Shown piece after piece: positions 38,663 to 47,425 of a stretch of 64,000 bases of DNA. The notes beneath the pieces are model-generated. The model saw nothing but the letters and a program-made list of their open reading frames with translations. It did no database searches and was not told where the DNA came from. Numbering within the stretch: position 1 is the first letter of the stretch; every line of letters starts with the position of its first letter. The translations under genes were made by a program, and so were the position numbers. Where the stretch lies: NCBI RefSeq assembly GCF_020034665.1, contig NZ_JAIQDI010000001.1:2480001-2544000 (forward strand), read 5' to 3'. Source of the stretch: Niabella beijingensis (GTDB lineage: Bacteria; Bacteroidota; Bacteroidia; Chitinophagales; Chitinophagaceae).

Positions 38663-39934
38663 TTAATTTTCCCCGCGAATTTTTATTCTATTCTCTACAA
38701 TGGCCATTTGCTGAGAAGCCTTTGCCACTGGATCACAAAACGCATACCCTTCCCTTGTTTCCCGAACACGGACGCCACTATTACGTAATACAGCAATAAA
38801 GTCTTTAATATTTGCCCTGTAACAGATCACCGTACTGATCTTCTTTTTGGGCAAACAATCCAGGCTCGTGAATTTAAACCCATACCAACGGGCCATGTCT
38901 GCTACAAAATAATCCAGCTGCACATCTTTATACATGCGCTCTGTTCTTCTCCAATTCGTTACGAGATCAATATCGGAAATATTGTAAGTATTTACAGTAT
39001 CCTTCCCTTCCAGTGACTTTGATTTACTATAGTGAGACAGATCCGGACACTCTCTGACGATCCGTTCCCCGTGGCTATTTTCCACCGCCACTTCTCCTGT
39101 TTCCACTGCCAGTAATGTTCCTCTTTTATCTATTTGTGTATTAAAGTGACTACCGGTTGCGATGAATGTAATAGATGGGGTTTTTAGAACCAGAGGAACA
39201 TCTGAACGCTGATCTCCTTCAATATAGATCTCTCCCTTTTCTAATTCTATAAACTGCCCCTTGGAGTTGAGCCGGTCTGGATAAATTTTTATAGTAGTCA
39301 TTGCATTCAGCCGGATACGGGTTCTATCCGGAAGTTCCACTACATATTGCTGCATGTTGTTTGTGCTTATTTGCTGAGCGCCTTCCCTTAAGCTATCTGC
39401 CGTTGCAGAATAAGGCATTGCCTTGTATTGAACAACTCCCGGATGAACAAGCACTGCCATTTTCCCATAACGGCACAACATGCCTTTATAATTGCTATCT
39501 ATAACAAGACGCTGTGTACTGTTCACCTGTAGCAGGCAGTAAAAATCTTTAGTGGGAATATTTCCATTGCCAGAATTATCACATAATATGTTGTTAGAAC
39601 TTTCCTGCCTTTGGTTAAAGACAACTAACATTATAACAACAATAAATATGCTGGCGGCCGCCCAGGATAGGATACGAACCCTCCTGCCCTTTAGTTTTTT
39701 TGCTTGTTTTTCTTTTGCTTTTCGCAATATGGCTGCAGTCAGGGCGGCACTATCCGTTTTTGACTCCCGCAGGTTTACCGGCATTTCTTGTTGTAGCTCT
39801 TCAATAAAATCGACTATTTCTTCATCATCAAACAAATGCCACATCAATCGCAATGTTGCTTCCTCATTATTACTGGCAATGCCGTCCATGTGCTTTTTGA
39901 GCAAGTGTTTAAATAAAATTGATGGTTCTGCCAT
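38663..39934 (-). CDS. FecR family anti-sigma factor
   Basis: 423 residues. A cytosolic N-terminal segment (about 1-80) would bind the sigma factor; one transmembrane helix (ILSWAAASIFIVVIMLVVF, about 86-104) follows; then the periplasmic FecR domain (LPDRTRIRLNAMTTIKIYPDRLN, IEGDQRSDVPLVLKTPSITFIATGSHFN) and a DUF4974-type C-terminal domain. It lies 25 bases downstream of the ECF sigma gene. The nearby SusC at 43175 lacks an STN domain, so it may not be the direct signalling partner. Confidence 0.92.
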   Translation of the reverse strand: MAEPSILFKHLLKKHMDGIASNNEEATLRLMWHLFDDEEIVDFIEELQQEMPVNLRESKTDSAALTAAILRKAKEKQAKKLKGRRVRILSWAAASIFIVVIMLVVFNQRQESSNNILCDNSGNGNIPTKDFYCLLQVNSTQRLVIDSNYKGMLCRYGKMAVLVHPGVVQYKAMPYSATADSLREGAQQISTNNMQQYVVELPDRTRIRLNAMTTIKIYPDRLNSKGQFIELEKGEIYIEGDQRSDVPLVLKTPSITFIATGSHFNTQIDKRGTLLAVETGEVAVENSHGERIVRECPDLSHYSKSKSLEGKDTVNTYNISDIDLVTNWRRTERMYKDVQLDYFVADMARWYGFKFTSLDCLPKKKISTVICYRANIKDFIAVLRNSGVRVRETREGYAFCDPVAKASQQMAIVENRIKIRGEN

Positions 39935-39959
39935 TGTTCGCTTTTTAAAAGTGACAGTA

Positions 39960-40493
39960 TTAAAATAAAAACAGGTGTAAATAATTGCTGACTATTTTCC
40001 GAATCGACTTCCGGGCAATTACCAGCTCATTTCTGATGGTATTGGGAGAACGCCCCAGCACCTCAGCGATTTTTTTTATGGACCAACGTTCTTCCGTACT
40101 CAGAATGTACACCCTCTTTTCTTTAGGGGGTAATTCTTCAATTGCAGCGGCAATGATATTCGTTAGTTCATCTAAGCTGATCTCATCATCCAATGCCCCT
40201 TTATTTTCTGTATCTTCCAGGTACTCTAATGGAACCGGTATATAATGAATCTCTTTCCTCAACCGGTCTACTGTTTTATTATAGGCCACCTTTAAAAGCC
40301 ATGCTTTGGGATGCGCCATGAGCGATACTTTTTCCCGTTGCTCCCATAGTTCCAGGAATACATCCATTTGTATTTCTTCGGCCCAATACCGGTTATGCAC
40401 TACACGAAAAATACGCGCCAACAGCTCATCGCCATAATTGTCAATAATCTGGTGCAGGGCGCTCTCATCTCCTAAGGCAAGACGTTTAAACAT
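39960..40493 (-). CDS. ECF-type RNA polymerase sigma factor
   Basis: 177 residues: region 2 (DELLARIFRVVHNRYWAEEIQMDVFLELWE, with HPKAWLLKVAYNKTVDRLRKE) and region 4 helix-turn-helix (TEERWSIKKIAEVLGRSPNTIRNELVIARKSIRK). Paired with FecR downstream, it probably controls the neighbouring surface-uptake genes in response to a transported ligand. The product of a classical Bacteroidota ECF/FecR cassette. Confidence 0.92.
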   Translation of the reverse strand: MFKRLALGDESALHQIIDNYGDELLARIFRVVHNRYWAEEIQMDVFLELWEQREKVSLMAHPKAWLLKVAYNKTVDRLRKEIHYIPVPLEYLEDTENKGALDDEISLDELTNIIAAAIEELPPKEKRVYILSTEERWSIKKIAEVLGRSPNTIRNELVIARKSIRKIVSNYLHLFLF

Positions 40494-40855
40494 TTTGAAA
40501 AGGTTTAGCCACCAGGTACGCTGGTAATGATCAAAATATTTCAGTTATGGAAAGTAAACAGAGGTTTCGCCTGCAATCTTCTTAAAAAAAAGCTTTTCTT
40601 CAATTAGTCCATTTACTCCCTTTTATACGATTATATATGTAGAGGGTTATTCAAAAAGGAGGTAAATCACAGCACTACTAAGATAACAAAGATTTAAGCA
40701 AAAAAGTCATTTTAGTTAAAAAAATCGGGGGAAAAATAATCTCTCCCGGACAGGAAATCCTTAGCCAGAGCGGGATTCAGAAGTAATGATCTGGTGACAA
40801 TATAACCTGAAGAGAATTGTGTGTTCACAAATTTGCAGTAAACAGTGATAGTTAT
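40494..40855. other. Intergenic region between the sigma factor and the MauE/DoxX-like gene
   Basis: A 360-base divergent promoter region, AT-rich. I see no gene, repeat or clear consensus promoter in it. Confidence 0.6.
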
Positions 40856-41305
40856 ATGAACATAAAAAAACACATAGAAGAGGTTATTTATTTAGTGGCA
40901 ATGTTTTGTTTTTTTTATGAAGGATTATACCTGCTGGTTCGGGTGGAACATTTTGATCTTTGGCTAAAATATTTGCCATTCATGCATGGCGCTCATCGGC
41001 AGGTGAGTTATTTGCTCCCATTAACTGAAATGGCAGTAGCAATATTGATTATTTGGCCAAAAACACGTAATGCGGGATTAATATTGGGTCTTGTTGGATG
41101 TGTATGTTTTGTTGTGTATCTGTTATTAGTCCTGCTTTTTACAGACACATTTGTTTTGCCTTTTCATCGGTACTGGAAATTTATGAAATGGTTTCACAAA
41201 ATGCTCATCATTGTAAGTATGAGCTGGATTTTATTCGGATTGCTTATTGTAAATAAGAACAGAGGTATTTTCAACGAAAAGTATAGAAAGATTGGTCACG
41301 TGTAG
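40856..41305 (+). CDS. MauE/DoxX-like four-helix membrane protein
   Basis: 149 residues from ATG 40856 with four hydrophobic helices (IYLVAMFCFFYEGLYLL, YLLPLTEMAVAILIIW, LILGLVGCVCFVVYLLLVLLF, IIVSMSWILFGLLIV). Small Bacteroidota proteins of this kind are annotated MauE/DoxX-like and often sit beside a small secreted peptide gene, as here. Cysteines in helices 1 and 3 allow a redox role, but no function is shown. The reading frame extends upstream of 40856, but only from non-ATG codons. Confidence 0.7.
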   Translation: MNIKKHIEEVIYLVAMFCFFYEGLYLLVRVEHFDLWLKYLPFMHGAHRQVSYLLPLTEMAVAILIIWPKTRNAGLILGLVGCVCFVVYLLLVLLFTDTFVLPFHRYWKFMKWFHKMLIIVSMSWILFGLLIVNKNRGIFNEKYRKIGHV

Positions 41306-41416
41306 TATTTGCCCGGGTTTTATATAAAAATGCCTGCGCTTCCATTGCAGGACAGGACTAGCCCAAAACCTGTAGAAAAGAGTAGGCGATATTATTAACT
41401 AATAAAATGAACGCCT

Positions 41417-41689
41417 ATGATACGGATTAAATCACTATTCGTAGCATGTGGATTGCTTGCAGTAACCGCAGTTGTTTTTGCTGGTAAACCCAGGTTTGTT
41501 TCAGGATTGTATGCTTATGACGGAAGCCAAACCGTTGAAATAGCTGGATCCTATAACACATCTAACCTGGTAACAACAGGAGGTACGGGAGTACAGCAGG
41601 CAAAGATCACAGACAGGAATGGAAATTCATTTGACCTTTACGCAGATGATATGCATTCCACTCCTCTTTATTCATCACCATCCTGGTAA
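41417..41689 (+). CDS. Small secreted protein (partner of the MauE/DoxX-like protein)
   Basis: 90 residues with a signal peptide (MIRIKSLFVACGLLAVTAVVFAG) and a mature part of about 67 residues rich in Gly, Ser, Thr and Asn. It lacks the Cys pairs seen in some related small Bacteroidota peptides. It follows the MauE/DoxX-like gene by 111 bases in the same direction. No family assigned with confidence. Confidence 0.65.
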   Translation: MIRIKSLFVACGLLAVTAVVFAGKPRFVSGLYAYDGSQTVEIAGSYNTSNLVTTGGTGVQQAKITDRNGNSFDLYADDMHSTPLYSSPSW

Positions 41690-41711
41690 TTGAAATAACA
41701 CAGGAGAAAAG

Positions 41712-41745
41712 AAAAGGGAAACAATCAATTTTTGTTTCCCTTTCT
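41712..41745. terminator. Bidirectional terminator
   Basis: AAAAGGGAAACAA (41712-41724) pairs with TTGTTTCCCTTT (41732-41743), with T-rich and A-rich flanks. It lies between the small secreted protein gene and the convergent susD. Confidence 0.87.
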
Positions 41746-41751
41746 TTATAT

Positions 41752-43164
41752 TTAATAACCTGCGTTTTGATCCAGGTTTGGCCCAGTTTGTAGCTCTGAG
41801 GAAGGTAGCGGGTACACTTGATCCGTTTCTTGCCAGGTGCTTGCTTTTATCGGACCCAGAATCTGGCTGGCGATCCCCCACCGTTTTAAATCAAACCACC
41901 TATGCCCCCACTCTGCAAAGAACTCAATCTGTTTTTCACGGTAAATGGCAGCAAGCATTTCCTCCTTTGTCTCTATCCGCTTATTATCAAGCCCCGCTCT
42001 TGCCCGAATCCGGTTAAGGTCTTCGAGCGCGCCATTCAAATTATTCTTTTCGGCTCTTGCTTCTGCACGAATCAACCATTGTTCGGCAAGTCGCAATGCA
42101 GTGTTACATTCTGTAAACGGAGTAGATGCGGATTGCGCTGCTTTTCCCAGTTTGTATTTATATGGATAGAGATAGGATTGAGATTGATAAGATGTTTGTC
42201 CTGTCCAGTCTCTTAGTCTTAAATCTCCCGTTTCAAACTGCGCCAGCAGTTCTGGTGTAATAACAAAATTGGGCGCTGAAGTTGCCTGCGATGGAAAAGG
42301 AATAAAATTGATTGCTTCCTGATTTGCAAAAAATGGAGATTGCTTCTTATTGGGCTGAATTTGCCAGATAGCTTCTTTGCTTGTGGTTAAAAAAACATCG
42401 TTCAGATTTGCCATTAATGAAAAGAGGCTTGTATTGTTTATTAAGTCCGTGGCCTCTGCTTCCGCATTTGCCCAGTCTTTCTGGTATAAATATACTCTTG
42501 CCAGGAGGGCTTTTGCAACCCACTTTGTGGGTTCAATACGTAACCCTCCTGCGTTATTATAATTATCTGGTAAATAGTTTTGTGCTTCAACAAGATCTTT
42601 AACAATTTGCGTATAAATATTCTCTGTAGACGTTCGGCCGAGCAAGCTGCTTTCCCTGTAGTTAATGGTTGTAACCAGTGGGATAGCTCCAAAATAATTC
42701 GTAAGGTAAAAATTGGTAAAAGCTCTTGCAAATAAGGCGTTGGCCTTCAGTCTGTTCTTTGTTGAATCACTAATGAGGGAACGCTCAAGACCAGCGATCA
42801 CTGCATTGGCTTCATAAATCACGCTAAACGCAGGGCTCCAGAAGGAGGATAAAACCAAGCCATTAGACGCGTTAAGGCTATTCGTCTGAAATTGAACATA
42901 AGATTCCTGTGACGATGTAAAAAGCATGAGTTCATCTGCGCTTAACCCGCAAAAAACGGTAGAACCGGCATTTGCATAGTTAACCCCAGTGGATCCCATT
43001 TTATAGAACATCCCGGCAACGGCCGCCGTTGCATCGTCGGTGTTTTTAAAAACCTGGTCGGTTATTACAAAACCTGTGGAGGGCTTAATCTCTATTAGTT
43101 TTTTGCAACTGGTTAAGGAAATAATGGAGCAAAGAATTGCAATATATATGTAAAGTTTTTTCAT
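41752..43164 (-). CDS. susD: SusD/RagB family outer-membrane lipoprotein (second pair)
   Basis: 470 residues with a lipoprotein signal (MKKLYIYIAILCSIISLTSC). SusD features: NALFARAFTNFYLTNYFGAIPLV and the C-terminal YREKQIEFFAEWGHRWFDLKRWG. It is the lid partner of the SusC encoded 10 bases upstream. Sequence does not show the ligand; a nearby M60 peptidase makes glycoprotein fragments plausible. Confidence 0.92.
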   Translation of the reverse strand: MKKLYIYIAILCSIISLTSCKKLIEIKPSTGFVITDQVFKNTDDATAAVAGMFYKMGSTGVNYANAGSTVFCGLSADELMLFTSSQESYVQFQTNSLNASNGLVLSSFWSPAFSVIYEANAVIAGLERSLISDSTKNRLKANALFARAFTNFYLTNYFGAIPLVTTINYRESSLLGRTSTENIYTQIVKDLVEAQNYLPDNYNNAGGLRIEPTKWVAKALLARVYLYQKDWANAEAEATDLINNTSLFSLMANLNDVFLTTSKEAIWQIQPNKKQSPFFANQEAINFIPFPSQATSAPNFVITPELLAQFETGDLRLRDWTGQTSYQSQSYLYPYKYKLGKAAQSASTPFTECNTALRLAEQWLIRAEARAEKNNLNGALEDLNRIRARAGLDNKRIETKEEMLAAIYREKQIEFFAEWGHRWFDLKRWGIASQILGPIKASTWQETDQVYPLPSSELQTGPNLDQNAGY

Positions 43165-43174
43165 GTTGGATCAT

Positions 43175-46100
43175 TTAAAATTTTGCGGATATACCCAAGT
43201 TTACGACACGCAGCATAGGCATATTGCCAAAGCCTGGAATTTCCGGATCAATGCCTTTGTATCGGGTTAACAGAAATAAGTTTTGCCCCTGTATAAAAAC
43301 AGAACAATTTTTAATCCCTTTGCCGTTAAACAATTTTTCGGGCAAAGTATAGCTAAGGGATAGGTTTTGAAGGCGTATAAAAGAAGCATCTGAATATACT
43401 GCATCTGATGAACCAAAGTTGCTGTAAGAGATATCGCTTCCAGGATTGGTGGTAAACCGGGCCACTGTAGTTATATCCCCCGGGGTTTGCCAGCGCTTCA
43501 ACACGTCTGTAAGTTGATTGGAGATGCCGCCCGCTGCTTTTAATGAGAACAGATCATTTAACTGCCGCTGCTTTCTGAAGTAAAAGGTTAAGTTTATATT
43601 CCAGTTTCTAAAGTTCAGGTTGTTAATAAAGCTTCCGTCAAACTTCGGGCTTAAATCAATAATGTATCGATCATCGGCAGTTTTACCTCTGTAGTCGATG
43701 GTAATTTTGCCATCGCCGGTTTTATCTTCAAAAGTGTATAGACCGGTTTGTGGATCCACTCCAGTATTGTGCAATACTTTAACGATGTTTAAAGATTGAC
43801 CAACTACATACAGCGATGCGTAGGGCGATTGACTGAGGTTGGGATATGCAATTAATTTATTCCTGTTGATACCTATTTGAAAGGAAGAAGCCCATTGCAT
43901 TAGTTTCTTATTGATAATATTTCCCTTTAGCATAAACTCCCAGCCTGTGTTACGCACATTAGCCGGACTATTGGAGGTAACGCTTGTAAAACCGGTAAAA
44001 GCGGGTGTTGGAAAAGGTACGATCTGGTTATCACACCGGTTAGAATACCAGGATGCGGAAAACGAAATCGCATCTTTAAGAAAGCCCAGGTCCAGTGCTA
44101 TCTCTGTCTTTTTATTTACCTGCCAGTGCAAGGTAGAATCCGTATGATTGTTGGGCAACAGCGGCTGTATATTGTTATAAAGAGCGTTAGCATAGGTCCA
44201 CCGGCTTAAATACTGGTTATCGTAAGATGGATCGCTGCCGGTAAGCCCATAGCTGCCCCGCAGTTTTCCATAACTTATAAATGGCATACCGGTATGCATC
44301 CATTTTTCATCGGTAAAGATCCAGGCGCCACCGGCAGAACCGAAGTTTCCAAACCTGTGTCCTGGCCCAAACCTGCTGGAACCATCTCTTCTGAAATTAA
44401 AATTGAAAATGTACCGGTTTTTTAAAATATAGTTCAGCCTGCCAAAGGCAGCAACATATTTATATTGTACTTCTGTGTTGGAAGCGTAAATTGATGGAGC
44501 AGTACCAATATTATCCATTGTGCCATCTTTTACATAACCATAGCCGGACAAAACATTGGACTTGGTATTGTTGGTTTGCAACGAACCTCCAACCAGTGCG
44601 GTTAATTTTCCACTGCCTATAAACCTGCTGTATTCAACCTGCGGCTCTATAATATAGTTTTCAAAAAAGCTATTGCCCAGGTTAGCATTGCCGGTAGGGT
44701 TAGCATCCGGGTTTTGGGAGGCGATGGGTACCTGGGTAAACTGGTCTGTCCTTCCATTACTGTAACCAAGGTTTGCTTTTAAGGTAAGGCCCTGCACCAG
44801 CTGGTAACTAAGCTGTAGTCCATTATTTAAAATATAAGTGTTGCTGTTATAAGGCCGTAGGATGGTGCCAAAGTTGTACAGGTTAGCCAGTGGCCGCCAA
44901 CCGATAAAGTTCAGTTTTCCTTCTTTATTATATACATCTGGTGCATTGGGCGGAATGGTTAAAACAGATGGAAGAAACCGCATATCGCTTAGCGTTTTTG
45001 AAAACAAGGACGTAAGCGAAAGCTTAAACCGGTTATTGACCGAGCTATGATTAATGTTTGCAGAAAGACCGGCTCTTTTATAAGACCCGGTAGATGCAGT
45101 AATGTCTGCCTGGTAATGGTAATTGGCTCCCACGCGAAATGAGGTAAACGCATTGCCTCCGGAAACACTTAATTCAGCATCTATTGTTTTGCCGTTGCCA
45201 CCCCACAGGTATTTTTGCCAATCTGTGTACCGGGTAGTATCCCACTCGGTAAGGTCGGGTGCAGTATTAATATTTACCGCAAGACCATCGTTGGAAAGGG
45301 CTTCCCGCCGCATTGCCAGGTATTGTTCGGTATTCAGCATTTTATTAAACCGCGGTACCTGGCTGTAACCCGTGGTCAGCTTCACGTCAACATCTGTTTT
45401 GCCGTTCTTCCCTTTTTTAGTAGTGATGAGGATAACGCCATTTGCGCCTCGGCTGCCATAAAGCGCAGTAGCATCAGCATCTTTGAGGATTTCGACTGAT
45501 TCTATATCCTGTGGGTTGATGTTGAAAAAAGGGCTTTGTCCATTGGCCGGGCTTTGAATGCCACTTTGTATGGCACCTTTGGAGCCGTACTGGTAGCTAT
45601 CCTGCTGCATAAGGTCCAAAATGGTAAGCGGCACCCCATCTATAACATACAGTGGGTCACTGGTAAACTTATCGTTAATAGAATTGCGCCCGCGTATTTC
45701 TATTTTTACTGGCCCATTGGCATAGCCGCTGGTATTGGTAACTACTACACCGGGCACCATGCCCTGCAAGGCTTGCAGCGGGTTCATTACCGGTTGTTTG
45801 GCAATATCTTCACTGCGCACTACACCAATATTACCTGTGGCCAGGCGCTGGCTGGTAGTACCATAAGCTTGTACTACCACTTTATCCAGCTCGTTGGTGG
45901 CATCTTTAAGGACTATATTAAGCGGGTTATCTTTATTGGCCGTAACTGTTTGGGCTGCATAACCGATGTAACTAATGCGCAGTTTATCTTTTTCCCGCAC
46001 TTCGTTTATAGTAAAAGCTCCGGAAGCATTTGTTACAGTACCTTTTCCGGTGCGCGTATTTGTTACGGAGGCTCCTGAAAGTGGCTCTCCGGCCGTATTA

Positions 46101-46204
46101 CGAATGGTACCGGAAACCGTTAAAGCGGTATTGTTTTGGCTAAAAACAGTGTTTAGGTACATGCATAGGACAGCTGCTACAACAAGCGTTGTTATTTTTT
46201 TCAT
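43175..46204 (-). CDS. susC: SusC/RagA family TonB-dependent transporter (second pair)
   Basis: 1009 residues: signal peptide, carboxypeptidase-D-like domain (LTVSGTIRNTAGEPLSGASV), plug with VVQAYGTTSQRLATGNIG and GSRGANGVILITTKKG, and a barrel ending in Phe. No STN domain. The gene begins a two-gene minus-strand operon. The 580 bases upstream hold two large RNA-like structures (46283-46370 and 46451-46669) that could control it. Confidence 0.93.
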   Translation of the reverse strand: MKKITTLVVAAVLCMYLNTVFSQNNTALTVSGTIRNTAGEPLSGASVTNTRTGKGTVTNASGAFTINEVREKDKLRISYIGYAAQTVTANKDNPLNIVLKDATNELDKVVVQAYGTTSQRLATGNIGVVRSEDIAKQPVMNPLQALQGMVPGVVVTNTSGYANGPVKIEIRGRNSINDKFTSDPLYVIDGVPLTILDLMQQDSYQYGSKGAIQSGIQSPANGQSPFFNINPQDIESVEILKDADATALYGSRGANGVILITTKKGKNGKTDVDVKLTTGYSQVPRFNKMLNTEQYLAMRREALSNDGLAVNINTAPDLTEWDTTRYTDWQKYLWGGNGKTIDAELSVSGGNAFTSFRVGANYHYQADITASTGSYKRAGLSANINHSSVNNRFKLSLTSLFSKTLSDMRFLPSVLTIPPNAPDVYNKEGKLNFIGWRPLANLYNFGTILRPYNSNTYILNNGLQLSYQLVQGLTLKANLGYSNGRTDQFTQVPIASQNPDANPTGNANLGNSFFENYIIEPQVEYSRFIGSGKLTALVGGSLQTNNTKSNVLSGYGYVKDGTMDNIGTAPSIYASNTEVQYKYVAAFGRLNYILKNRYIFNFNFRRDGSSRFGPGHRFGNFGSAGGAWIFTDEKWMHTGMPFISYGKLRGSYGLTGSDPSYDNQYLSRWTYANALYNNIQPLLPNNHTDSTLHWQVNKKTEIALDLGFLKDAISFSASWYSNRCDNQIVPFPTPAFTGFTSVTSNSPANVRNTGWEFMLKGNIINKKLMQWASSFQIGINRNKLIAYPNLSQSPYASLYVVGQSLNIVKVLHNTGVDPQTGLYTFEDKTGDGKITIDYRGKTADDRYIIDLSPKFDGSFINNLNFRNWNINLTFYFRKQRQLNDLFSLKAAGGISNQLTDVLKRWQTPGDITTVARFTTNPGSDISYSNFGSSDAVYSDASFIRLQNLSLSYTLPEKLFNGKGIKNCSVFIQGQNLFLLTRYKGIDPEIPGFGNMPMLRVVNLGISAKF

Positions 46205-46282
46205 ACTGCATCGCGTTTAAGAGTTAAAATAACTCTCATGGGCATTAACCCGGATGCAGTACGGAGCGGTGATATAGTGGCA

Positions 46283-46370
46283 GTGTAATGTTTAAGCGCC
46301 CCGGCAGCCGGGACGGCGATGGGCATGAGAACCCCACCGCCGTTTTAAACCACGGCTGCCGTTATTACAC
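46283..46370 (-). promoter_or_regulatory. Large proximal stem structure upstream of susC
   Basis: A nested inverted repeat: outer stem GTGTAAT/ATTACAC (46283-46289 with 46364-46370), middle CGGCAGCCG/CGGCTGCCG (46302-46310 with 46353-46361), inner ACGGCG/CGCCGT (46313-46318 with 46338-46343) continuing through one mismatch into TGGG/CCCA. That mismatch is A-C on the plus strand but becomes a G-U pair in minus-strand RNA, so the structure is better as RNA of the susC strand. It ends about 80 bases before the start codon and is therefore a candidate 5' leader element. I do not recognise a known riboswitch class. Confidence 0.65.
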
Positions 46371-46450
46371 AGGTATTTTAGGCTTACAGGCAAAAAGAAC
46401 CCTGTACGCTATTGCATTAGCAAGAATGAAATAATATGATGTTGTGGCGC

Positions 46451-46669
46451 TCATCCGTTTTGGGTCGGATGAGTCTCGTCATTTATGCGGATCGGAATAG
46501 GAAAAATATGGGCCTTCCCAACCTACAACTCTTAGTGACAGCCAAGGAAGTAGGAAAATTTTACGGCAAGGCCCATATCTATTCTATTGATGCAAATGTA
46601 CACAATAGTAGACATGGGATACCTCACCGTCTCGCTTCCTTGGCTGTCATACTTCGAGTTACGAGACTC
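46451..46669 (-). ncRNA. Distal structured RNA with competing stems
   Basis: Nested pairings: A 46471-46479 with 46661-46669 (9 bp), C 46536-46550 with 46635-46649 (15 bp), and hairpin D 46572-46618 (CCCATATCTA / CTATTG against CAATAG / TAGACATGGG). A different 11-bp pairing B (46506-46516 with 46568-46578, ATATGGGCCTT) uses the same CCCATAT as D and crosses C, so B and D/C cannot all form without a pseudoknot. Hairpin E lies at 46451-46472. The one mismatch in D becomes G-U in minus-strand RNA. It looks like a structured leader or small RNA with two states. No reverse transcriptase is nearby. Confidence 0.6.
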
Positions 46670-46788
46670 TTTCAGTTATATGTTAATACAACTACTTAAT
46701 ATCCGTTATTGTAAAAATAACTAATGAGAATCTCATTGCCAAATATTTTGAATAATTTTTAGGACAAAAATGTTTTTCCCTTTAATCT

Positions 46789-47352
46789 GTGAAAAAGGGA
46801 GAATCAAAAGAATACAAAGACTTCATTAGTAGTAGGGTTTCAGACCTATTAGAACATTCTGGTCTCGAAATTGAAGGCTTTTCTGAATATCTGCATATAT
46901 CTACCAGTCACATGTACGCCCTTTTAAACGGAACAAGGGAGCTTACAGAAGAAATTGCCAATCGAATTGGCTCCGCATTTAATATAACCGGCGCAAACAT
47001 TCTTCGGGCAAACTATAGAATTCCTAAGAAATTGGAAAAATCCAAAGAGCTGAATAATTTTTATGATAAAAATAAATCAGTAAAATCTTATTTCCGAAAC
47101 ACCAGACTTGAAAGAAAGGACTCGTATTTTATAGAGAGCGAAATACGTAATTCAAATTTACTAGATCAACCAACATACATTTGGGAACTGAAAGAGTATT
47201 GTGAATCCAAGGGAAGGAAGTATAGTAGCAAGCAGCTTTCTCAGATTCTAAACTATATGGTTATTAGAAAAATCCTTAAAAAGAGAAAAAAACCTCTGAA
47301 GCTGCGTGATGGTGAGTATGGGAATAGAATGGTTGATGTGTTTTATAAATAA
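46789..47352 (+). CDS. XRE-like helix-turn-helix protein
   Basis: 187 residues from a GTG at 46789. Residues about 10-68 form a lambda-repressor-type HTH (SGLEIEGFSEYLHISTSHMYALLNGTRELTEEIANRIGSAFNI). The basic C-terminal half (SKQLSQILNYMVIRKILKKRKK) resembles a winged helix. The GTG lies in the loop of a hairpin formed by TCCCTTT (46777-46783) and AAAGGGA (46794-46800). It is divergent from susC and convergent with the minus-strand gene run that starts at 47426. A regulator of either neighbour is possible. Confidence 0.7.
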   Translation: MKKGESKEYKDFISSRVSDLLEHSGLEIEGFSEYLHISTSHMYALLNGTRELTEEIANRIGSAFNITGANILRANYRIPKKLEKSKELNNFYDKNKSVKSYFRNTRLERKDSYFIESEIRNSNLLDQPTYIWELKEYCESKGRKYSSKQLSQILNYMVIRKILKKRKKPLKLRDGEYGNRMVDVFYK

Positions 47353-47425
47353 CTGGAGCTATGTGGGCACGACGGATGGTTTGCTAGCGGCGTTATTTTT
47401 AATAAATTATTAATCTTTTTTATAC

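Noticed and set aside
46205..46300. A cobalamin riboswitch (a GCCACT-like string on the minus strand)
   Set aside because: The remaining conserved cobalamin-box elements are missing.
46451..46669. A retron-like ncRNA (outer a1/a2-type repeat and a long msd-like hairpin)
   Set aside because: The nested repeats resemble an msr-msd layout, but no reverse transcriptase gene exists in the window, and the wobble pairing favours the strand leading to susC. A retron is not supported.
46436..46699. An 87-codon plus-strand ORF across the structured region
   Set aside because: It overlaps the inverted repeats, has no family resemblance and no plausible start context.
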